Source: Muscardinus avellanarius
Taxonomy: Eukaryota; Chordata; Mammalia; Rodentia; Gliridae
Assembly: GCA_963383645.1 (NCBI GenBank)
Contig: OY726573.1
Coordinates: 14,838,989-14,902,988 of the forward strand
Length of the DNA stretch: 64,000 nucleotides
Direction: 5' to 3'
Part shown: piece by piece, positions 56,801 through 64,000 of the stretch
How positions within the stretch are numbered: position 1 is the first letter of the stretch
How the letters are laid out: every line of letters starts with the position of its first letter
Position numbers and translations under genes: made by a program
Notes under the pieces: model-generated
Told to the model about the DNA's origin: nothing
The model's database searches: none
What the model saw: the letters and a program-made list of their open reading frames with translations, nothing else

Positions 56801-58765
56801 CCCAAAAGTAGAACCATTTTCCTAGCGTATCACCCTGTCAGGTTGACCCAGACACGGCGACTAACAGAGGAGCCTGTGATCTGAACGTACATCTCTTCCT
56901 CTAAGTTCTAGATGATGGAACTAACATGTGTACCCCCCGCCCTTTAGTTAAAACAATCGCCTTTTTTGAACCAAAACCAGTGTGTCTGAATGAGCTCCAT
57001 CCTCTGAAGTGGGGAGCGGCAGGGCCCGGGGCCTCCCCGTGGCATCAGCAACCGACTACTCGCTCAAGCCCGTCGCGGAAGCCCGCTGTGCAGGCACGGC
57101 ACGGCCAGCTCCCGCCTGGTTCTCAGGAGACGCTCATGGCTCCCCTGAGACGGCTTCTAAGACAGGTGGAGCCAACTCAGTCCACGAGGGCAGAATAGAG
57201 AGGAAAAGGGTGGGAAATGATTCCTCCCGCTGCAAAATTACGCCGGCCCAAGCGCTTCGTTTCCAAGCTTCGAAATCTACCCATCTCCTAGAGACAGGGA
57301 AAACCATGGGAGCTGAGGCCAGCGGGGCCCTGAGTGTGGAAAGGCACAGCGGAAAGACACCAGCCTGTTGCAAAGCTTGGCTCTGGCAAGTCCAACTCTG
57401 GGGACACTGCTCCTTCTGCCAATGGGGAAAAGCAAGTCTCCTGCAGTGCCAGGCTGCTGCTAGACATCCTCACAAGCTGCGCTGGGACTCCGCCCAGCTC
57501 ACACTCCTGGCTCTGAGCTGGTGGGATGCTGTTTCTGGCCATTCTGGCTGATGGGAAGCAGAACGCAGGCTCCTAGCCTCATCCAGGAAGACATTCTGGA
57601 AGCGAGGGACGGGACGGGGTGGAGGTGAAAACATCTGGAGACAAGAGGCTGTGCTTAGCCACCTGGAAGATGAGCACGTGGACCCAGCTCCGGGAGGGCT
57701 CGGTCCCGAGGCTCAGTGACAGCCCTAGGAAGAACACCCACCCAGGGCCACCTCTGGCTCGTGAGGTAAGCAGCGAGGAGCGGTGTTCACGCCAGGTAGC
57801 AGGTGCTCGGTGCACGCGAGCACAAAGCCGCACCTTCAGCCAAATCACCCAAACAGAAGGCTGCAGACGAGGCCTCGGCAGCCAGCCACACAGCCCGGGT
57901 TCCTCACAGGGTCGTAGGCCAAGGGCTGCCACAGCCATGAAAACTAAGCGGAGGCCTGGGTTTCAGACCCAGGGTTCCTGCATCCGCAAAGCACTCTGCT
58001 AAATGCCGGATCCAGCTCAGTCCTTCCATGACAGCTGGGCGAGAAGCTCACAGGAACCATACATCAACGAGAGGCTTCGGGCTTCTTTCCTGTCCATTGC
58101 TGCCAGCATGTCAGGGCACGGCGGGGCACAGCGCACAGGCACCTCTTGGTGAAGTCACTGAGGACACGATCTCTAGGAAGGCCGAATGGCAGCTGTTCCT
58201 TAACGGATAGCCAAATATGTGAAAATGTATTCGACTTGATGCCTCTTTCTCATTGGGAATGTGACTGTTTTCATTCCCTTAAGTTCTAAAGCAGCAGAGC
58301 AGGCCGCTGGTTCAAGCTCTACTGACAGCAAGCAGCGGTCAAGCTCCGGCACGCACTTCCTCAGCGTGCGGCCTTGTCTCGCTGCCAAGCACCTGGCCTC
58401 TTCCCTCGCCTGCTAGCATCCACCTGAGGGAGTCAAGAGAAGCCTAGATCCAAGTGACCTCTCATCCCAAAACGATGGCGTGCCGGGGAGGCCGCGCAGC
58501 TGCGGAACCGCCCCGAGGCCGCCAAGGCCCGCAAGCCCCTCCCGCGGGCCGCGCCTTCTCCCTTGCCCCTGGAAATCTCGGGAGGCTGGGACTGGCACCG
58601 AGATCGCGTGAACAGGCCTGCTCGATGAGAAAGCGGATCTTCTCTGTTCCATTCCATCTGCCCGTCCCACAGCGCAGCACGGGAACACTTGAAGCTGGCT
58701 TTGATTTCCCAGCTCCTCTCCTCCCCCAAGAGGGCAGAAACCCAATAAAGCAACCGCAATCCTTT
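56801..58765. other. Intergenic sequence downstream of NDEL1
   Basis: SINE-free, GC-rich, with several overlapping open frames on both strands. I recognise no protein and no repeat. Confidence 0.5.
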
Positions 58766-58786
58766 TTATTTTTTTTTTCTGTGAAA

Positions 58787-58792
58787 TTTATT
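58787..58792 (-). promoter_or_regulatory. NDEL1: NDEL1 poly(A) signal AATAAA (TTTATT on +)
   Basis: On the - strand it reads gtggaaacaataaatttcac. About 1.05 kb after the stop, followed by an A-rich stretch. The cleavage point itself is not visible. Confidence 0.7.
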
Positions 58793-58933
58793 GTTTCCAC
58801 GTTAAAAGATTTTTTGGAGGGGAAGTATTTTAACCACATGATGATCCTATACAGCTGCCCACAGGAGGACACCATCGTAAGTCATGAACATGCCGTATGA
58901 GTTCTGAATAAATAAAAGCTACAAAGCCCAAGT

Positions 58934-58941
58934 TATATACA
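58934..58941 (-). promoter_or_regulatory. NDEL1: Pumilio-type element TGTATATA in NDEL1 3' UTR
   Basis: Exact match on the - strand to the PUM consensus TGTANATA, about 150 bases before the poly(A) signal in the AT-rich end of the UTR. PUM binding usually lowers mRNA stability. This rests on motif match only. Confidence 0.4.
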
Positions 58942-59840
58942 AATATCTTAGGCAATAATGTTTACAAACCTATGTACAATAAAACAAATGTAAACAGTCA
59001 ATGCAGCATGAGAGTAATCAAAGGATGCACAGGGACAGCCACTTTTGGTCAGTCTGTCCCAGAAGCCGGCAACCGCCGGCCCCGGGACCAGGCCACTCGA
59101 CCCTTCCCACACAACTGGACGGACCCTCAGAAAACAAAAATGCTCTGAAGATGTCATCTAAATGAAGGGCTGGAGAGCGGCCAGCATCTGAGGCACAGCA
59201 GGCGACAGGCACCCAGGGCCCGGAGGCTCCTGCCACCTGCGGCTCAGACGGGCGCCGCGCTGCTCGGAGGCGAGCCTGTGGAATGCTAACTGCCTACGTG
59301 AAGTCAGAAGGTGCAGACGATGCTCCCCAGTTCGGTGACCTTCCTGACTCTGTGCCAGAAACAGGCCCAAACCGCGGGGATGGAGTCAGGGACACATGAT
59401 TACGAGCACTGAGATGCACGGGTGGGAGCGCAGGAGGGCACACGTCAACCTGATTCGGGGGAGAAGTTCTAGAAGAGCTGCAATGTCCTAACACAACTAA
59501 ATCCTATCAGCACAGCAGAGTGGAGGCCATGAGGCAGGTGTGATGAATGGTACTTCTGCATCCAGTGACCAAGTAATACACAGATGTATCACCTTGTGAC
59601 CCACAAAAGTGCAATCATGTGAAACCAACGGCACTACGGCGAGAAGAGAAAATAGCCAGTATTGAGATCGCGCAGAGTCCTGGGGCTGGGCAGGGCCCAG
59701 CGGCCGCCGCTGCATGCAGCCTGCCCTCGCCAGCCGTGGGAGGCAGCCGGAGGGCGCCGGCTGGGCCCAGGCACGCAGGGCGAGGCGTGGGTGTCCTGGG
59801 CTGTGGAGGAGGGCAGGAGCTCCCACCTGCAGCCGGGCAC

Positions 59841-59934
59841 TCACACACTGAGAGGCAGCATACCCGGTGCTGATGACGGGCGCGAGGAGCCCAGACCAGG
59901 AGGAGGAGGAGCTGGGTCAAAGCCGTTTACCGCC
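59841..59934 (-). CDS. NDEL1: NDEL1 terminal coding exon (C-terminal 30 residues and stop)
   Basis: NDEL1 is a coiled-coil adaptor that binds LIS1 and dynein and acts at centrosomes and kinetochores and in neuronal migration. Read on the - strand, the exon follows acceptor cccccacag (just above 59,934), enters with one base of a Gly codon, then reads [20 protein letters not shown] and [10 protein letters not shown], stop TGA at 59,843-59,841. This is the proline-rich C-terminus of the 345-residue isoform. It lies tail-to-tail with MYH10, the order I recall from human 17p13.1. The preceding coding exon (ending at FFDKG) is not in the window. Confidence 0.96.
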
Positions 59935-60489
59935 CTGTGGGGGTGACCGAGCAGAGAGGGAGGGAGGGGAAGAGAAAGAAAGACTGTCATTAAAAGCATT
60001 CTACACACAATGAAACATTCATTTGCTTTTTTACATAGTCCTCCTCTGGCCCGTGGGAGGGTGCTGACAGCCCAGGGGAGTAGCTACCCAGAAAGCATCA
60101 GGACCTAGGGAACCAAGAGCTCAGTCTTGGGTACCAAGTGCACAGCCCTTCGTGGCAACCTGACACACCGGCCAGTGCAGCCACAGGCCTGACTTTCCTG
60201 CAGAGAATAGGCCTAACTGTCTGGCACTAAGTAAGGAGTTAAATAAATAACTACAATGAAACAATGAAATGTTACACCACCATTAATAACACATTTCACA
60301 TGTTTTCTAATAGCATGGGAAAATATTCCAAATCTGTTTGATGCTGTGAAAGAAGCAGGCCACCAAACGGAGTATGTTAAATGATGTGAAGAAAAGAAAA
60401 AGTAAACAGTGTATAGCCTAGATTCTTCACTACAGCCCCTTACAGACATTACTACCTACGTAGCTAAATCTAGAATGCAGAATGTGTGA

Positions 60490-60494
<5 letters not shown>

Positions 60495-60528
<34 letters not shown>
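60495..60528. repeat. (CA)n microsatellite
   Basis: About 17 uninterrupted AC units, followed by 130 bases of imperfect TA/CA-rich sequence. Confidence 0.9.
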
Positions 60529-60531
<3 letters not shown>

Positions 60532-61600
60532 GAATATGGATTCCATATATACATGTATAATGTGTACGTATACACACATATGTACATATAAATACATACA
60601 TATGCATAATGTACATAGACTCATTTATATCACAGAAGGATATACACACGTATGTACATAAAATCATATAGCTATGTATCATTGACGGAAATGTTAACAA
60701 TAGTTACTTTTCTTCCCTTTGAATCATGGATAAACTTTCTTTACTATTTTATTTTCTAAATCTCTTATAATGTACATAAGTATCTTAACAAGGGAGAGAA
60801 AAATAACTTTTTAAAAATTGCATAGCAAGCAGTCAGACAGACAGGCCTTTCTTTGCAGAGTCAAGCACAGGCAGCCCGGCCCAAGCCCAGCACAGGCCAG
60901 GCAAGGAGAGCCCCAGCCCCACCCGCCCGGCAGCCAGCACAGGGAGCAGTGGAGAGGGAGGGCCTGGGCCTCTCCCAGGAGGCCACCTCAGCCTTTCTGT
61001 CCTGAAAACTTCCTAGGACAATCTGTCCTACTAGCAAACGGAGAGGCGCCGCCCAGTGGAAAGGCCACGCTACGCCACGCTTGCCCACCACCCCCCCCAC
61101 CTGCTCATGGAGGGGTTCAGAGAGCTGAAGAGACTCACAGAGAGAGGGTCTCTCAAAATAGAAAAGTGGAGTCACACATTCCCTACAAAGGCCACGGTTT
61201 TGTAGAGGAAGAAGTAAATGTAATCTCAGGCATGCTGAGACTTGACAAAGAACCACTGACTACTGAAGAAACAGAGTGTCAAGAAACTAGACACAGTCCA
61301 TATCTAAAATCTGAAATCAGGACCCACACAGCACCCAAGAACAATGAGAGGCTCTGACTCCCCGTCGCACGTCCTACTTCAGTGAGAGAGAGCCTGGATT
61401 GCTTTTTGGACAAAAGGAAACCTGGTTTCTCGGCTTCAACACACTTGAAATCTTTAAAGCATCCTTCCCCATTCTCCCCCGGCTTCATGCCTGTGCCCTC
61501 TGAGGCTGGGGCCACAACCTATGTCACTGAGCACTCACCCCACAACCCCCCTCTGCCTGCTTCCCCAGAAACCTGAGAAAGAACGAGCTACACAGCCTAG

Positions 61601-61720
61601 GCTCCCAACATGGGACCCTCCATTCCAACATGGGACCCTCCATCCCAACATGGGACTCTCCATTCCAACATGGGACCCTCCATTCCAACATGGGACCCTC
61701 CATTCCAACATGGGAATCTT
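61601..61720. repeat. Minisatellite, 20-bp unit, six copies
   Basis: Unit cattccaacatgggaccctc repeated exactly in register at 61,601, 61,621, 61,641, 61,661, 61,681 and 61,701, with changes only in the first, third, fourth and last copies. Open in several frames, which creates misleading repetitive ORFs. Confidence 0.95.
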
Positions 61721-62959
61721 CGCAGCTGAGGTGACAGCAAAGCTGGGCTGCAGACAGCCCCACACTCAGCAGCGGGGCGCTGCGGCTGCCAGGACCCCCT
61801 GGCGCTGGGTCCCGGGGTGGCTCCACGTGCCCATCGAGGGGAGGATGCCAGCATTCAAGTCAGATGGGCTTGGGAACATCAAGCTCGCCCTTACTGGTAC
61901 AGAGCTCAGGACAGCAAAGCTTGAGAAGGTCCGATCACTACCCAGCTCATCCAGTGCTGTCGGGCCCACAGGCCACTCAGCAGCCCGCAGCAAGCAACCA
62001 CTCGGGCTCCTGCTGCGGATCAGCTCTGCTAGGAAAGACAAGCAGAACGTCCAGGGAGAACTGAGGGAGGCGAGTCGTTTCTCTGTGGGGATGGAAGCGG
62101 AGCTCCTCACTTAAAGGTGAGTGGGGTAGAGAGGAGGAAGCCCGCCAGGGTCCCACCTAGCACTCCTTCTCTGACTCAGTAAGTGGGAATGAAACCAGAG
62201 AGGGAAGAACACAGACCCTAAAGGTGGGACTCTGGTCTGGTGAGGCCCCTTCAGGAACTGCAAGGTTCTGTAACAGGAAAAGGGTTTAGGAGAAGAGACG
62301 ATTCCAGATGCCACAGGGGCAAAAGGGCCAACAGGAAATGCCCCAGAGGACCACACGGCACGGAACACAGGAGCAGGCAGGGAAGAGAGATCTAGGAGCC
62401 AAGCATACAAAAAGGTTCTAGGCCTAAGAAATTCAGGATTCTACCCAAGGTCTGAAAACCTGAGACCCCCAGCTATGTGCCTCGGGAAGTTGTAAAATGC
62501 AACAGATGGAGTTAAAGGGGGCAAAGAGCCAATGAACGCTCAGGGCCTGACAGCCAGGAATCCAGTCCAACAGAGACAAAGGAGGGAGACTCTACAGCTG
62601 CCAGAGTGGCGAGGCCCGCAACCCGGAAGGCTGCTCCAGCTCATTCAGAGGAGCAGGAGACACCAGGCTCGGTCTCCCGGCTCACGGGCAGCTCCAGTCC
62701 TCGGCCCAGGCCGTACCTGCAGAGCAATTCTGAAACCTCAGGCCCGTCTCTCACTCACCCTACCTACCATTCCAGCTCAGTACAGGAACACAAGAGCAAA
62801 CGAGTCCATTATCATTAGGGCCTGGCTTGAGAAAAGCCATGGGAGGACAGGAGGAGCCTTATCTCCATGGAGACGGCGGGATGTGAACCCAGGGCCTGGA
62901 CTGACATCAGCACACAGCGCCTGCCCACCTGAGGAGTGCCGCTAGGACCACTGCACTGA

Positions 62960-63075
62960 TGATTTGTTTGGTTGAGGCAGGGTCTCACTATGTTGCCCAG
63001 GCTGGCCTTGAACTCCTGCCTGAGCCTTCTGAGTGGCTGGGACTACAGGCTTGGGCCACCACACCCGTCCACTGA
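62960..63075 (-). mobile_element. Old 7SL-derived SINE (proto-B1 type), no ID half
   Basis: Reads 'gtctcactatgttgcccagg' and 'ggctgggactacaggcttgg', the classic 7SL/B1 core. The composite SINEs here have lost the 'tgttgcccaggctgg' form, so this copy is likely older. Confidence 0.75.
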
Positions 63076-63262
63076 TGTGACAGCTAAGCGGATAGTAATG
63101 GAATATAGTCAAGTCACACAGGATCGTGAAAGCTCACTCGTGGGCTGTGAGTGGTTAAAGCGGAGTCAGCCCCATGCAGTTAGTAAAACCAGTTTGTTAA
63201 TGTGTCCACCACACACCATAATTGAGAAAGAGGAAAAGAGCACAGCAAACAAATTCAGTTAC

Positions 63263-63297
63263 CCATGAACAACGTGGGAAATATGACTTTTTCTTGC
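63263..63297 (-). CDS. NDEL1: NDEL1 alternative 35-nt cassette exon (short C-terminus)
   Basis: On the - strand: acceptor ttattag, exon from G CAA GAA to TTC ATG G, donor gtaact. It enters in the same phase as the terminal exon and encodes QEKVIFPTLFMG, the distinctive end of the shorter NDEL1 isoform as I remember it. Being 35 nt, it shifts the frame: spliced to the terminal exon (ggcggtaa...), the protein ends MGR and stops. If the donor is not used, the frame reads MGN and stops at 63,255. The human end MGQ would follow from ggcagtaa at the same place. Confidence 0.88.
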
Positions 63298-63854
63298 CTA
63301 ATAAAAGAAAGGAAAAACATTAAACAATAATACAAATACTATTTTCACACGTACCCTAAAATCAGCCTATGCCCATCTACACACAGCCCAAAAGAAATCA
63401 GACTAGCCTGCAAAAATAGGCCAAGAGTAAGAAACTAAAGCTATGGGAGGAAAAGAAACTTTAGAGCGTATTCGAGTGGCCGCACCAACATGAGTCTGTA
63501 TACTCTAGACGGGGACACAGAAGGGAGAACTAGTGCAAGGCACAGCAGATGAGGTACAATCTTCATTCCAAGAAACACCCAAATAACCAGAATTTACTGA
63601 AGCTTTCTCACTCCTGCAAAGCAATGTACCCGGTTTAGGTGGTTTTATGTGGTACGGCTTCGCTGCGTCTGCCTGCTATGAAGGGTGGGGTGAACGTGTA
63701 CACCCACGTGCCCCCAGACCTACTGAGGAGTTCCTTCCCCAAAGGATCAGTCCTCCTACAGGTCTCAGTTGCACTATGAACTCCAGTGACGGCGCTTACA
63801 GACATCTTCCTCGGGAGAGAGGGGCAGGCCAGGAAAGTTCTAGAGCCAAGGGCT

Positions 63855-64000
63855 TTTTCTGATGGTACTAGGGATTGAACCCAGGAGCATTCTGCCTCTA
63901 CGTTATACCTCTAGCCTTATTTTATTTCTTTTGAAACAAGGTCTCACTAAGTTCTGAGGGCCTTGCTAAATTGCTGAGGCTAATCTCAAGCCTGCAATCC
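63855..64000 (-). mobile_element. Composite SINE cut by the window end
   Basis: Antisense ID half at 63,860-63,920 ('ggtactagggattgaaccca') and the start of the B1 half. The NDEL1 sequence between 63,298 and here shows no exon. Confidence 0.8.

Larger units (their letters stand above)
58766..59840 (-). other. NDEL1: NDEL1 3' untranslated region
   Basis: About 1.07 kb between the stop and the AATAAA read on the - strand. SINE-free, GC-rich near the stop and AT-rich in the last 250 bases. It contains a Pumilio-type element. Confidence 0.75.
59935..63262 (-). other. NDEL1: NDEL1 intron between cassette exon and terminal exon
   Basis: 3.3 kb. Holds a (CA)n at 60,495, an AT-rich block to 60,800, a 20-bp minisatellite at 61,601 and one old B1-like SINE at 62,960. 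The rest is unrecognised. Confidence 0.7.

Noticed and set aside
57009..57551. 180-codon open frame in the intergenic gap
   Set aside because: GC-rich chance frame; no domain, signal or neighbour supports a gene.
61521..62114. 197-codon open frame on the + strand with a repeated peptide
   Set aside because: The repeat is the 20-bp minisatellite read in frame, antisense in an NDEL1 intron, with no start context or splice support.

Overview
This window is mammalian nuclear DNA from a rodent, probably a squirrel-related one. It contains GT-AG spliced exons, a 7SL-derived (B1-like) SINE fused to a tRNA-derived ID-like half and present in dozens of copies, L1 fragments and (CA)n microsatellites. 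The composite B1+ID SINE is what I associate with squirrels and dormice. I see no primate Alu or mouse B2. The species call is inference; the gene calls rest on direct translation.

Positions 1-52,400 are the 3' two thirds of MYH10 (non-muscle myosin heavy chain IIB) on the + strand. Twenty-five exons join in frame into 1,355 codons plus stop, with no frameshift or internal stop. This equals residues 622-1976 of the 1,976-residue B0 protein as I remember its length. They encode loop 2 onward of the motor, the SH helices, converter, two IQ motifs, the whole coiled-coil rod and the non-helical tail. The 5' end of the gene lies outside the window, and positions 1-5,494 are intron. A 3' UTR of about 1.4 kb ends at an AATAAA at 52,378.

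Positions 52,400-58,765 are intergenic, between two convergent genes, with a CTCF-like motif at 55,593. Positions 58,766-64,000 are the 3' end of NDEL1 on the - strand: the 3' UTR, the terminal coding exon (59,841-59,934), an intron with a 20-bp minisatellite, and a 35-nt cassette exon (63,263-63,297) that swaps the C-terminus. Earlier NDEL1 exons are beyond the window. The tail-to-tail MYH10/NDEL1 order matches what I recall of human 17p13.1.

The rest is transposon-rich intron. Three SINE forms recur. Type A has a 'ttcgcggacagcc' B1 half and an ID half ending 'ggttccatccccagacccgc'. Type B has 'ggttcgaagccagcctcagc' and 'ggttccacccccagtaccacc'. Type C lacks the 'cagctacttagtgaggctctcagc' block and ends 'gggcttccaggaacccc'. 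They differ in which Pol III B box is intact, and they nest in a consistent order. A stretch of about 6.1 kb around the NDEL1 3' end (56.8-62.9 kb) has no SINE. No operon, CRISPR array, phage or bacterial feature is present. I found no wholly new system; the best observations are the NDEL1 cassette exon, the fused 333-nt MYH10 exon, the inverted L1 pair beside a MYH10 exon, and the SINE promoter pattern.
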